Positions 24,701 through 36,640 are shown, counted from the stretch's first letter. The stretch is DNA of 64,000 nt from Cordilura impudica (GCA_963682025.1 OY821521.1:165558461-165622460); one strand, 5' to 3'. Numbers and translations: made by a program. Notes: generated by a model not told the origin, from the letters alone.

Positions 24701-26267
24701 TTATGTTTTCCATAACATTAGATTTTTTGTTGCAAATGTGTTAAGCACATAAATATTCTCTGTCAAAAGAGTAGGAAGACAATTTCTGTCCAATATGTTC
24801 TGACCGGCACTGTATAACAGTTTATTTTGCATTTTCAATAGAACACAAATAATTTCAGTGTTGGAATGCTAATACAAGAATATTTCATCAGCTGAGAAAG
24901 TGTTTATAACGGCTAAGAAAACTCCGCCACCTTAACGATTACCATCATTTCTGTCGCGTCTAAAAATTTGATACTTAAGACGTAAAATTTCCTCACAACC
25001 AACACGTAAAAAGACTTGAAGAAAGAGGACGACGAAGAAAAATACCAAAAGTACTTAGTTAAGGTTTTTGTTTGGCATATAAATAATGTTTTTTGTATCT
25101 TTAAAATGTTTTTTTTTTTTTTGTTAAATCTCTTATCTTTAAAACCAATTTATTTCGGATTTGTGATCTGCTTTCTCTTCATTTTCACTAAAATTTTTCC
25201 ACAAATTATTACTGTCTGGTTTTCATCATGTCCAAGAGCGTGTCATATGCTATTCGAATTGGCATAAAAGTAGAAAATGATTTTTGACACCAAAGCCCTA
25301 TTTTCATAGACCCGGTAAAATCTTTTCTTAGTAATATCTATTATTATAAATATATATTTTTTTCATTTAACTTTTAATTTCTTTAGAATTATCGACATCA
25401 ACCGTTAAGTCCCATTTCGAATTAATTAGATGAATATTTGAAAGCGTAGATTTTTTTTTATAATTCTATATTAACATCCTTTGAAGCTGTTTAAAACCAC
25501 CACAGCCAACGAATTAATTTTGGAAACCATAAACACGTCGGATTATAAATTATGAATTTTACTATATATTTCCCCTCTAAATTTATACAAAAGATACTTT
25601 AACATTCTACATTGTGTCTTTCTTATCTATCGAATGGTAGAGTAGGGTATTAGCCAAACATAACCACAAAAGTTTTTGTTCTTTCAACTTTTCCTTTTAC
25701 TTGCCCATATTCACAACAAGTTAAGTATGAGTACTTTTCCCTTAACTTGTGATTTCTTATCTGAAGTGGTTGCGAAATTTACAAAAAGAAACTTTTTAAA
25801 CGTCCGCTTAGCCTAGAGGAAATAACAGAAGCAATAAATACAAAAATATAGAAATTCTAACAACTCTGTGGTTGTCTTAAAAAAAACTAAACAATGGGGT
25901 TCCAAAAAATAAAATATAAATGCTTCGAAATTCTTTCTGTATGCTAGTTAAAGTACTAGCTATAATTTCAATTGAGTTTTAAATTAAACAAAAAGTAATA
26001 CAAACTTGCTGCTGTCATTCTCATCTCTGAAAGTAAGAAAGTAATAAGGAATCTTTTAATGTCACTACCTTTAAAGAGTCAAGAGATATATAAAGTTTTC
26101 TTTTTAGATAGGAGATGAAGCAAAAAATTTTAACAAAAGAAAAGTTATCAAGAGGTAATAAGGTAATAAAATGAAAATTGGGTTTTTTTAAAAAGTTTGT
26201 TCACGAGAACATCTTGAACTTAATAATATTAAAAAAAAATATATACATATATGTATATATATATATA
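24701..26267. other. Unassigned AT-rich DNA
   Basis: No domain or transposon end was recognised. ORFs are short and of skewed composition. A (TA)n run occurs at 26240-26270. Confidence 0.5.
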
Positions 26268-28560
26268 TCTTATATATAAAAAATAAGTTTTGTATGTTTG
26301 TTTGCACGTTTGTTTGTTGTTTATAGGAAACTACACCACTGGACCGATCGTCTTTAAATTTTTACAGTAGGTAACTGCCTATCCGGAAGGAAAAATAGGC
26401 TATATTTTTTGAATTTTTCAAATGGGTGTGTCACCTTCCATATAAAGTGGTTTTTTAACATCTAATTTTAACATATCATATCTGGAGTAATACGACAGCA
26501 AGAGTTCTAAAACTATATACATACATGTACAATGTACATGTACAAAATCCAAAGCTGGTCTTGGCAAATAACGGCTTAACGTTCTCGGATTTATTCCAAA
26601 TTTTAGGAACGGAAGTCCACACATTTGGTTATTATATTTTAAGCATCGCATCTAAAAACTCAACAGCACTCACAAAATATTTTAATAAATTGTCATTTAT
26701 TAGATTAGGGTCTTATGTGACCCCAATTCAAAAAGGGTTAATGGGGTCATGTTATTTTTTTCTGAAACCCTAGGCTATTGGGATACAATATAACATTTAA
26801 AAGTAGGCAAGTGATGAATTTTTCGTACAAAGTATTTAGAAATAGCACATTTACAGAATATTTTACAAAAACCCCATTTTTCTCGAAATCCGCAAAAGTA
26901 AAATCCTCGCCAAAAAATTTCTGACACATGGATTTACCCAAAAATGCATACAGTTAAACTCTAACAAGACCTTGAATAGCTAGATCAAATTTTTTAAATT
27001 TAGTTAAAGAAAATTTTTCAAAACTTGAAAAAGGAGTTTTCAAAATTTCATCAAAAAAATTTTCCATTTTCGGTCTCAATGCTTAATAGGTTAACAAGGT
27101 GGTAATTAAACAATATTTCACACCTGAGTACTTACAGGTATAGAGACTAAAACAAAATATTGGCTTTAATTAATTTCTTAAAGTTGAAAAAAATGCCATC
27201 CAATTTCATGATCTAGTTTTTTTTTTGGCACAAAAGTGGTCTAGGGCATTTGCTATTTCTTGGCGATTTTGAAGTGTTACAGCTTTTTGGAAAGATAATT
27301 TAATACTGATCCCGAATTATAAAACTATTTGTCTGAAAAATTAAACTATAGAACGAAATTTTCGTAAAATCTGAAAGAAAGTCATATTTGCCCCATATAA
27401 AACACACTTGAAATTTTCAATCGTGTTGAGCCACCTCTAAATGTGTTCTGGTTGGCCCAAAACTTTGTATTTCTCAGTTTTTTTGCTATTCGCATATTTC
27501 TAGGGGTGCGACCGAGAGTTTGAACACTTTTTTTCTCCATATAATGAAGCGTCACCCTAATGTACATATTAAACTAATTTGAAGAGTCGCAAAAAAAAAA
27601 ATGGGAGGGATGGGACCAATGGGCATGGCTCCCACCAGACGAAGAAAATATTTAATATCATATTACTGGAGTATTATAATAGTGAAAGTCTTGGGACTTT
27701 GTCTGAGTTCATGGGCTATTAGTATTAGTAGCCGAAAAAAAATTGGGCGGCATCACACTAATGAGCGTGGCACTCCCCATACAAAGTAAATATTTAATGT
27801 CCTATATGTGGAGTTCTATAGTTTCAAAAGTATTGGGACTTTGTCTGCGTTCATAAGTTATTAATGTAAATAGCCGGACAAAAAATGGACGGGGATAGGA
27901 CCAATGGGCGAGTCACCCTAATACAAAGTGCATATTTAATATCATATTAATGGAGTACTATAATAGAAAATGCCTTGGGACTTTGTCTGAGTTCATGAAT
28001 TATTAATGTGAGCAGTTTCGCAGAAAATGGGCGAAATCTGACCACTGGGAGTGGCACCCCCTATACAAAAATATCAAGTACTAAGAAAATAACAGTCTTG
28101 AAACTTTTGACAAGTACATACATTAATTACATGGAAAATATGGGTGGAATCGTTAATATCAAAAACCGCCAAAAAACCGCAAATCGCGAATAACAAAAAT
28201 CGCCAAAAATCAAAATTTGACAAAATCAAAAATCGCAAAAAACAAAAATCGCCAAAAATCAAAAATTGCAAAATAAAAACAAAATCGCCAAGTCAAATAT
28301 CGTCAAAACCGAAAATCGCGAATAACAAAAATTACCAATAACACAAATCGCCTAATTGAAAAATTGACAAAACCGAAAATGGCGAATAACAAAAATCGCT
28401 AAATCATAAATCGCAACAGCGGAAAATGCTAAAATCAAAATTCACAAAAAAAAAAACAGTTATCGCCAAAGTCAAAAAAACCAAAATCAAAAATCGCAAA
28501 AACAAAAATCGACAAAATCAAAAATTGCCAAATATAAATAAAATAGTTTTCTACAAAATG
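26268..28560 (+). mobile_element. Helitron-like repeat, family C, with a nested unassigned segment
   Basis: Starts TC(T)TATATATAAAAAATAAG at 26268, then 'gtatgtttgtttgcacgtttg' and 'aggtaactgcctatccgga', the Helitron-type lead also seen in reverse at ~17310-17370 and ~43960-44090. The family's ACGCCCA-like units resume at 27600-28140 (ATGGG..GGCRTGGC..CCCCATACAAAG..ATATTTAATATCATATTA), followed by a CAAAAATCGCCAAAAAT array at 28150-28550. About 26480-27590 does not match the other copies and may be a separate insertion. There is no ORF of note. Confidence 0.5.
28150..28550 (+). repeat. Degenerate CAAAAATCGCCAAAAAT array
   Basis: Short imperfect units of about 14-16 bp (aaaatcgccaaaaatcaaaa). 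This is the reverse complement of the arrays at 16680-16910 and 43160-43320. Confidence 0.85.
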
Positions 28561-29448
28561 TATTCCGTTTTCCATTTCGTTACGATGGGTGCAACGAAGC
28601 GCATCGGGTTACATAAAATTGTGGAAAAAAAATATTACAAAAGCTCGTAGTAATATCATTAAAGAAAAATAAAATATTGTTCGAGAAACATGATCTAAAT
28701 TTAGGAGGCGTTTGTTTAAAATTTAAATATAACTAACTCAATTCACAATAATTGTGGCACAAGAAGTAACAACAAAAAAAATTGTCTCATTCCAAAAAAA
28801 AAAAACAAAAAAAATGTTGCAACAGCTTCTTGACAGCTTTTCTATATGTGTCCCATTATTGCTCTTTGAAGACCTAACACAAAATTTAAACCATAAATAA
28901 TCACCTCTCGTAGACCCAGTCAATGCTCCAACAATTTTAGTTTTTTTTTATTCAATTTCCTTTTACATATGTAAATATGACGCGTTTCTTCAACTAAATG
29001 TCAATTCATTTTTCGTATAAAATTTTTGCGTCATTGTATTTGCATTTGCTTTTGCATTTACATTCTTTACTTTTACAATACGTTTGCCTACAATTGCGTA
29101 TTTTTGCTTATTTTAGCTATGAAAAGAAAATGAAAAAAAAACACCTAATTACTAAACAATATTGTGCAATCTTTTCTCAACAACGAAATAGATCAATATT
29201 TAAACAAGTTCAACATTTATAGTCGGTTTTGTTGAAACTGTAAAAACCCTACACAATATTACAGAAAAATAATATGTTTTTATTATTTTTATTTATTTAA
29301 TAGATATTTATATTACATATTTACAATCTTAGAGATTAAATATTATTATATTATCTATATTTGGCATAACATGATAGTTGTGAGCCAGATTGGCATATAT
29401 AAAGCTATGAGTTATTTCACTTATTTACGTTGTTTCTAAATTTCTTAG
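28561..29448. other. Unassigned AT-rich DNA
   Basis: No gene or repeat end recognised between the family C array and the LINE poly(A) tail. Confidence 0.5.
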
Positions 29449-29690
29449 ATTTTTTTTTTTTTCATACAATTTGTAATAAAGAGGTTATTAAATTCATTAA
29501 TTTACAGAGTTTCAGATTCATTTAAGAGTTCAAATTCATTTAATATTAGTTTCCTGTATTTAAGACAAATTTCCAAATATTTATACAACGTAAAGTAATC
29601 AAATTCAAAACCATTTAATATATTCAGAACTACATTCAAATCTAAAGTAGTTTTTCCAAAATATTTTAATCTGAACTCGTAGTATATTGG

Positions 29691-30302
29691 TCAAATTCCA
29701 ATTAGGTGTAGAGTGTTTTCTGTAGCGTCTAGGTTACAAAGTGAGCACAGGCCAACTGATGAACTTTTGAAGGCCCTGGCATTAATATCTAATAATCCAC
29801 CTCTTGCTCTTATTATTAAACTTGCAGCTCGAGAAGACAGATCTAAAGCAGAAATGCGTTTCATGCAATAATCAACTTGCGAATATAAATCGTGAAATTG
29901 AGAGTTTCTTGCGTTAACCAATAGATCTTCTCTTTCCTTAGTTGATAAAAGGTCTAGAATTTGTTTTGAGTATAAACACATAGGATTTTCAGCATTGTCG
30001 GGTACAAATTTAATATTTCCACATAAAGTGATCCATTCCTCTGCCCAATACGTCTTTTTTGCTATTACCTTTTCAGCTAAAATACGTGGCAATCTGCAAC
30101 TAGGCATGTGCAGTGCTTTATTAATGTAATCAAAGTGGAGCTTTAAAGTATTAATGTATAAAGAGTTTAAGCCAGTTTCAATATAAAGCATGTAATTTGG
30201 TGTGTTGCTTGGTAAAAGAAGCATCTTTTTTGTAAAAAACCTGAATAATTTTTCAACTTCATCATATTTTTTAAAACCCCAGATTTGGGCTCCGTAGAAC
30301 AT
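29691..30302 (-). pseudogene. LINE ORF2 C-terminal region
   Basis: A 203-aa open stretch beginning MFYGAQIWGFKKYDEVEKLFR, the post-RT segment of the LINE, ending in a Cys-rich 'GLCSLCNLDATENTLHLIGI' where C-x2-C ... H is a typical LINE terminal zinc knuckle. The frame runs on upstream as 'FNAASKSI' up to the DINE insertion. The portion before the insertion (31109-31447) continues it. Confidence 0.8.
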
Positions 30303-30330
30303 AATAGATTTTGATGCTGCATTAAATATT

Positions 30331-31108
30331 TATACCCTATACCACTATGTGGTTTGGGTATAATGACTTTGTGCTGCTGTTTGTAACAACCAAAAATATT
30401 TGACCTAGACCCATCTTTAATTATACCGATCGAATCAGAATCACTTTCTGAGTTGATTTAACAATGTCCGTCCGTCCGTCCGTCCGTCCGTCTGTGTGTC
30501 CATGTAAAGCTTGTAATCAAACTGCAGGTCGCAAATATGAATATGAAATTTGGTATATAAGCTTTTATCGGCCATGGGATGAACGCTATTGAAATTGGTG
30601 AGAATCGGTCCATGTTCAGACCTAGCCCCCATACAAATTACCCATATGAAATCGACATAAATTGCCATAGGGTCCAAATTGTCATATAGATCTTACTCAA
30701 ATTGGGTTTGTATGCGTTCATTACATCCACTAATGAGTAGTCCAAAAATGATCCCTTTGACCCCATATAGAGCTGCTTCCCGATCTTCAGTTAAATCTAT
30801 TAAAAAACAAAATTATTGCACTGATTCTTCTCAAATTTTGTTTGTACATATTTTTGCAAAATACAAGAGACTTTACCAAACACGATCAGGATCGGTCCAT
30901 TTTTGGACCTAGCCCCTTTATAGATATAGCATCCGATATGAACTTTTTTGTGTCTGCAGCCAAAAAAATTAATAAAAATCCCACTCAAATTTGGGTTTTG
31001 CATATTTTCTATGTCCAGTTAGTTGGGCCTAAGAGATAGGGTCTCTAAACGCATGGTATAGGGTATCGTATAGTCGGTCTAGACCGACTATAATTTTCTT
31101 ACTTGTTT
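30331..31108 (+). repeat. DINE-1/mini-me-like element, family A (full length)
   Basis: Starts TATACCCTATACCACTATGT and ends CTATAATTTTCTTACTTGTTTT, with (GTCC)n at 30467-30490. There is an imperfect palindrome near the 3' end (TCGGTCTAGACCGA). About 780 bp, the longest well-preserved copy here. It splits the LINE RT gene on the opposite strand. No target duplication is evident, as expected for Helentron-related DINEs. Confidence 0.88.
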
Positions 31109-31985
31109 TAGTTTGTTGCTGTTTGAAATTTTGGGGTGGTTTATGTATCTTGCCCATGTTGAAGAAATCGCCATTTTAGAAGTAGTTAAGTTATTTTCTA
31201 TATGTTTTTTGAAAGACAGGTTGAAATTAAGGTCCATGCCCAAATATCTATAGTTATTAACGATTTCTATGTCATCTTCACCATAATTCCATTTCAGATT
31301 ATTCGATATTCTTGTTCCACTGCGAAATATTAATATTTTAGACTTAACAAGATTTACCTTTAGGGACCAAATGTTGCAGTACGTATAAAGTTTATCAATC
31401 ATATTCTGTAAAATATTTGGCGAATCAGATAAGATGACAATCATCATCAGCGTATAGAAGAATTTTTATAGGTTCATCTACTACATTTACACCACCAGGT
31501 AATGCTTCAGCCAGGTCGTTAAGGTATAAAGCAAACAAAATAGGACTAAGTATACATCCCTGCTTCACACCGTTGTCTACACTGAACGGATCAGAAAATT
31601 TGTTACCATAAAGTACTTGACTTGTGTTATTTTCATAGCAAAGTTGTAAGATGCGAATTATCTTTGACGATGACCCCATACAGGATAATTTGTAAAAAAG
31701 AGAATTCCTTGGTATCATATCAAATGCGTAGGAAAAATCCACAAAGAAAGCGTATGTGTTTTTGCCGTTAAGCTTATTTAAATGAACAATATTTGCGAGA
31801 TTAAAAACGTTATCAATTGTAGAGTAGTTTTTTCTAAAGCCTGTCTGATACTCGTTTAATATGTTGTTGACATCAATCCAATTAGTTATACGGTTTAAGA
31901 GAATATTATTAAAAATTTTACACAATGTGTCAATTAACGATAATCCTCGATAATTTGTTGGACTATTTGGATCTCCCTTCTTCAA
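31109..31985 (-). pseudogene. LINE reverse transcriptase with frameshift at YADD
   Basis: Frame one (31425-31985) carries 'NSPTNYRGLSLIDTLCKI' (entry), 'NEYQTGFRKNYST', 'FFVDFSYAFDMIPRN' (motif A Asp), 'GVKQGCILSPILFALYLNDL' (motif B) and 'KILLYADD' (motif C). Immediately after YADD the frame changes, and frame two (31088-31447) continues 'VILSDSPNILQNMIDKLYTYC..NLVKSKILIF' and 'NNYRYLGMDLN'. One small indel thus separates an otherwise clean RT. Motif residues are intact. Confidence 0.88.
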
Positions 31986-32067
31986 AAGCGGAATCAGAAT
32001 TGACGTTTTAAAGCTGCTTGGTATGGTTTCCTTTAAAAAATTTGGTTAAGCAGACAAAGAATTTCGT

Positions 32068-32325
32068 TTACGAAACAAACGGGAGCATATCTATAAAATG
32101 CATAACTGAGCCATCAGAACCTGGAGCTTTGTTATGTTTTAATGAACGTAGCACTGAAGAGAGCTCACAGAGTTCAATTGGTGAATCAAGAAAAGCATCA
32201 GTAAAACAAGGCATACACCATTGTAATAAATTTGCTTGTTCTGGGTTTTCGAGCATAGTACTAAAATGTGTATGAAAGTCTTCTGATATTAAGTCACCCC
32301 TCGTAATGCACTTTCGTGTTTTCAT
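32068..32325 (-). pseudogene. LINE pre-RT segment
   Basis: 85 aa with the usual 'VLRSLKHNKAPGSDGS' motif that precedes RT in APE-type LINEs. The link to RT (31986-32067) reads 'FKETIPSSFKTSILIPL' in another frame. Confidence 0.75.
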
Positions 32326-32349
32326 ATCATTTGACAGTTTCCAACAAAG

Positions 32350-33530
32350 TTAAGTTGTTCTAGATTTTTTTTCATACAATTCAAGTTTACTATTTTTGCA
32401 TATTCTTAGATATTTGGCTTTGGCAGAAAGATACTTTGCCTTATTTGCATTTGTATGCTTTTTCCTATACTTGTTAAGAAGTTTCATCGTATTTTTTCGA
32501 GAACGTGCACATTTCCAATTGAACCATTTTTGTTTTGGTTCAAAGCAAAACTTATTGTTGGTAGTAACATTAGCTTTTAAGATTTTGTTTTTAACAGATA
32601 GTACCATTTCATCAACAGAGATATTGGGTGCAAAATTTGTATTTCTAGTAAGAATCGTTAAATTTTCTGAGTACTTTAACGCAAATTTATCGTTCCATCG
32701 TATTCTTTGAGGTACTGAATCGGCTGCAGCTCTATTGTAAGACATTGGAACAATTAGTTTAAGTACAAGCGGCATATGGTCAGAGTAAGGTTTACAAGCA
32801 ATACTAAAATCATCAACGAAGTTCAAAAAACTCTGAGAACTAATACAGTAGTCTATAACAGAGCTACCACTTCCGCCACAAAAACTATATTCACCCTGTT
32901 CGTCACGAACTGTCCTACCATTAAGTACTATGCCTCCCAAGTTTTCAACTAGATCTATAAGCCTGCTTCCTTTTGTATTACACGTTGTGTCTTTCGAGTG
33001 TCTGATCTTATTAATATGTGGAAGGTTGTGTAGAAGGTCAGGATCTAAAATTTGCTCATCACCTATACGTGCATTCAAATCACCAACTATGCAAAAATTT
33101 GTGGGAGAAAGTTCTAGTAAAAAATTTTCAAACGATTCAAAATCTACGTTCCAATTAGTGCAGTTTAAATAGCGGGGTATAAAATAAAACAAATTACCAT
33201 CAAGATTAGCTGTTAGTAAAACGTTATTATTTGCATGAATCGAAAATTTTAATTTAAAAGCTTTTTGTATTTCCTTTTTGAAGCCATACAAGAATCCACC
33301 GCTAGCACGACCAGCATTATGGGGTTTCTTTGCATCAATCCAATATAATTTGTAATTTTGAAAGTATGTAGTAAAAAGTTGTCGTTTTTCAGCTATGACA
33401 TGAGTTTCAAAAAGGAAGAAAATATCAAATTTATTTATAAAAGTTACAAAATTTCCTAAACTAAGAGAACTGGCTAGGTTTGCTACATTATATAAGACTA
33501 AACGGCATGTGTTGTATTGCTATTGTGCAG
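32350..33530 (-). pseudogene. LINE APE-type endonuclease domain (ORF2 start)
   Basis: The open stretch 32350-33291 (313 aa) includes 'FCIVGDLNARIGDEQ' (catalytic Asp and Asn), 'GSSVIDYCISS' and 'PYSDHMPLVLKL' (the SDH catalytic motif), followed by a basic helical linker. Upstream, a neighbouring frame from ~33530 gives 'CRLVLYNVANLASSLSLGNF', 'FFLFETHVI' (the metal-binding Glu) and 'AGRASGGFLYG'. The domain is essentially complete except for one frameshift. It nicks target DNA in LINE integration. Confidence 0.88.
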
Positions 33531-33978
33531 GGACATTTGTTGAGGTTGCAGCAACATCTTCAACATTATTGTTCATATTTCGAACTGTGACATCTATAGA
33601 GGAATTGGCTTCAAACAATAAATTTCTTAAAAACTCAGCATCATCATTACAATTAGCAACTGCTTTTCCCATGGACCAAGTGTATCTTTTGTTATTAATA
33701 AAAATACAGAATTCACCCATCCTGACCTTCAAATTATTTTGAGGATTTGCAACAGCTTTATTTATTTGCCTTAAATTATATCTCACATTTTGTTCTTCAT
33801 TGGTATAATCCTTTTGAATGAAAATCGAACCATCATTCAAGTTACCTTTGGCAGCTATTACATTGATAGCTTGCAGAATTGTTTCCAGTGTAAATAAAAA
33901 TGTATTTTTCGATGGCAATTTACGTGCATTTTGTGACGGTGATCTGTTTTGCTCTGCACTGTAGCAAAAGAATTTCTG
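33520..33978 (-). pseudogene. LINE ORF1, C-terminal part
   Basis: Reads 'CYSAEQNRSPSQNARKLPSKN', 'GNLNDGSIFIQKDYTNEEQNVRYNLRQINKAV' and ends 'ATSTNVPAQ' just at the start of the endonuclease. 'NVRYNL' and the preceding 'DYT..E' strip are like the C-terminal domain of L1-type ORF1 proteins. Its N-terminal half lies at 35919-36292, across the inserted segment. No in-frame ATG belongs to this fragment. Confidence 0.7.
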
Positions 33979-34849
33979 TTACAAGCGGAATAAGAAAGAA
34001 GAAAAAAAAATAATAACCTTGATCTTGAAATTATTTTCAAGTTCAAGTATGTACATATAAACAACACCTTATATGGTAATATGTTGATGGCATTTTTTTG
34101 GCAAACTGATTTATGGCGTTTTTTTTTCTCTTCATTGTGTTGTATGAAATCATGAAAACATTCATATGCAATCATGCTGGTCAAACCACGTATTTTCTTG
34201 TATTGATCTCACTTGCTCTCATAGTCATATATGAGTGGGAGTGTTATAAATACTAGAGAATATTATGAATGCATATGAATGTTCTCAATGAATTGGTGGT
34301 GATTTTGTTTTTTAATAAACAGGTTTTTATCTGCAGATGAATGAATGAAGATGAGAAGGTTTAATGTAGTAAAGTTAAATTTAAATCGAGGAGTTGAAGT
34401 TTTGAGATTTAGAAGAAAGGTTGAGGAAAAACCTGACATTAAATTAAATTTAAAAATAAGATTAGTTGTAGTAAAATAAAGTAAAGTTAAAGAAAAGACA
34501 TAGGGTTAATAAAATAAATTATCATTTAATTCTTAAATTAAGTTTCATGGAGTGTTGAATGTAATAATTGGTGAAAATAAAACAATTAAACAAAATTTAT
34601 AATTATTTTTAAAATACTACACTTAATTTATAAGACTCATTTAATAAAAAAAAAAAAATACTATATACTAATTATCTGAAATAAATAAAACCACAAAATA
34701 TTGGATACCTGTTTGATAAAACAAAATTAAGGAATAAAATTAAAGTTTACATCATAAACCAATCAAGCTTATACACACAACCACGGCGTCTGGCGGCAGC
34801 AGCTTCATCGGTACCTCATCGGTATGCAACACCAGCAATAAGGCGGTAA

Positions 34850-35560
34850 ATTTTTTTAAAATGCAAATAATTTTCAAATTAAAATTTTTACACACATATA
34901 AATATTTTCCATGTTTAAAATTTTCCTTATTAAATTTAAGAATGTTACTAAATTAATAAAACTTTGCTATATATAAAACCTTTTTATATACAAAATCAAA
35001 CTGAAATTTTTCCTACATTAAGAAATGTTTCTAATCATAAAGTTAAACTAAAAATTTTACTACTTGAAGAAATATGGGTTTAAGTTAAAATAGGAATTAT
35101 GCTAAGCTCAAATTTTGTTCAAAATTGAAACTTTCCTAAATTAAAATAAATTTTCCTAAATATATAATTAAACTAAACATTTTACTACATCAGGAGATTT
35201 TTGTAATTATAAATTAAACTAAATATCAAATATTTTTTTAGATATGAAATTTGCTAAAATTAAAATGGTGCAAAAATTTAAATTGTGCTAAAATTAAAAT
35301 TTTTCTACTATTAAAAATTTTCCTAAAATTTAAAAATTTTCCTAAATTTAAAAATTTCCCTAAATTTAAAATTTTCCTAAAATCGAATTTTGCTAAACTT
35401 AAAATTTTTGCTATAAATAAAAATTTTTTCCTAAAATTAAAATTTCCCTAAAAATTAAAATTTTGCTAAAAATAAAAATTGGCTAAAATTTTAAAATGAT
35501 TCTAAAATTAAAATTTTTACTAGAAGTAATTTAAAAATTAAAAAAAAAACCTTAAAATGA
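34850..35560 (+). repeat. Degenerate CCTAAAATTTAAAAATTTT array
   Basis: Irregular units such as 'ttttcctaaatttaaaaatt' and 'gctaaaattaaaattttt', best preserved at 35290-35400. ORFs rich in Lys/Phe here are composition artefacts. Confidence 0.8.
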
Positions 35561-35624
35561 AGGTCAAATAAAAGTTGTATATACCCAATGTAGAAAACCA
35601 AACCAAACCAAATCTTATCATTGT

Positions 35625-35912
35625 GTGGGTTACCTCCAAGTAAGATGGAGTCGAGGTAACATGGTAGGGAGGGCAAAAAGGGGCAGAACACCTCGTCCCC
35701 AATCCCAAGGTAAGTATGGCAATCCGTCCCATTTAGCGTCCGTGTTTTTGACAGTTGTTTTTTTTTTTAAATCGCACGTGAAAATCTGTAGTGTGGTTTC
35801 CCTGGGCCTGAGCAAGACCCCACCCATCCGGCGAGCTAGGCCCCTACGCCAGCACGTGCGACCAGCAAAGGCTCAGGGAAACCGAAGCGGATCTTCCGCC
35901 AACGCCGCACCA
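35625..35912 (-). other. GC-rich segment at the end of the ORF1 insertion
   Basis: Base composition is far above its surroundings (for instance 'ccccacccatccggcgagct' at 35818 and 'ggcggaagatccgcttcggt'). On the minus strand it begins right at the putative duplication, as would the 5' end of a SINE, LINE or LTR element inserted on that strand. No tRNA A/B box could be convincingly picked out. Confidence 0.45.
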
Positions 35913-35918
35913 TTACAA

Positions 35919-36292
35919 TTTATAACATGTATGTTAACCTTAAGTACGTTGGTGCATAATTTAGTAAATTCATTTTTAGCTTCGTTGTTATTATTGCTGT
36001 TTAAACCACTAACAACAATATTTGCTGAACGAGTCCTTCGATCAATATATTCAAGGCGAGTTGTAAGTTTGTTGATGTCATTTCTTAGTTTAACGTTTTC
36101 TTCTCTAAGTTCCTCAATTTCTGTATTGATTGATACGAGGTCTTCCTTTCTGGTGACATCTTTCAATTTTGCATCTAAAAGGTTGCAGAGCTTATCCCAA
36201 GAAAATACATAAGGAGTAGTTTGATTATCCATAATATTAGTCGTTAATTGCTTCTTGTTATTATTATTGATTAATTGTTCCGGTGGTGACAA
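35919..36292 (-). pseudogene. LINE ORF1, N-terminal part
   Basis: Starts MSPPEQ; a heptad-like coiled coil 'VSINTEIEELREENVKLRNDINKLTTRLEYIDRR' (about residues 53-86) leads into an RRM-like 'SANIVVSGLNSNNNNEAKNEFTKLC'. This is the layout of L1-type ORF1 (trimeric coiled coil plus RRM), which chaperones LINE RNA. The frame runs into unrelated sequence at 35912 where the insertion begins. The insertion tail adds a short foreign C-terminus (AALAEDPLRFP). Confidence 0.8.
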
Positions 36293-36479
36293 ATTTCTGT
36301 GGCGCTAAAACTCATTAGTTTTTTGTTTTTATTTTTTACTAAAACTACAGTCTTTTCGTAGCTTTGATTTACTATGGACCAAAAATTTACATTTATGCAC
36401 ATTGTATTTCATAATTGCTTTCAAATAAAAAATAGCTCGAAAATACCTAAAATGTTTGTTAATTATTTGTTTATTAATT

Positions 36480-36640
36480 TTATACATCATTGTAAAAACT
36501 CTAGCCGATATAATTTGAAATATGGTCTTTTTTGTCTCTTAGTGTTGACAACCCACGTTATAATAATGTGTTTTTGGAAACGGGTTGAGGGTATCAAATA
36601 TTTGACACCGTCGAATTTAACACTCTTACTTGCTTTTTGT
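36480..36640 (+). repeat. Family B mini-me-like 3' end
   Basis: Tail 'gggttgagggtatcaaatat..cgaatttaacactcttacttgc' corresponds to 538-603 and 39790-39887. The preceding 'tgtctcttagtgttgacaac' block recurs at 39791. Confidence 0.55.

Larger units (their letters stand above)
33985..35912. other. 1.93-kb insertion splitting LINE ORF1
   Basis: Flanked by TTACAA at 33979-33984 and 35913-35918, consistent with a 6-bp target duplication within ORF1. It contains: AT-rich DNA; a short GC-richer strip 34780-34848 (frame 'QPRRLAAAASSVPHRYATPA'); a degenerate CCTAAATTTAAAAATTTT-type array ~34850-35560; and a GC-rich end 35625-35912. I found no transposase or RT, and the termini (GCGGAATAAG..CCGCACCA) do not identify a class. 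It may be composite. Confidence 0.55.
29449..36310 (-). mobile_element. Long two-ORF APE-type LINE broken by two insertions
   Basis: Runs right to left: ORF1 N-terminal part (35919-36292), insertion (33985-35912), ORF1 C-terminal part (33520-33978), ORF2 endonuclease (32350-33520), pre-RT (32068-32325), RT (31109-31985), a DINE insertion (30331-31108), C-terminal region (29691-30302) and a 3' UTR ending in a 13-nt poly(A) (T-run 29451-29463 on the plus strand). Domain order is complete, so this was a near full-length copy. It is dead through frameshifts, including one at the YADD motif. Clade is not certain; ORF1 with coiled coil plus RNA-binding fold and 'KQGCILSPILFALYLNDL' in RT are visible. 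Confidence 0.88.

Noticed and set aside
24770..24830. 'gaccggcactgtataacag' as a transposon end
   Set aside because: Contains CACTGT next to TA, but no inverted partner was found nearby.
32396..33172. Plus-strand ORFs of 80-104 aa
   Set aside because: Antisense shadows of the LINE endonuclease domain.
35625..36212. 195-aa plus-strand ORF
   Set aside because: Antisense to LINE ORF1 (35919-36292) and crosses the insertion border.
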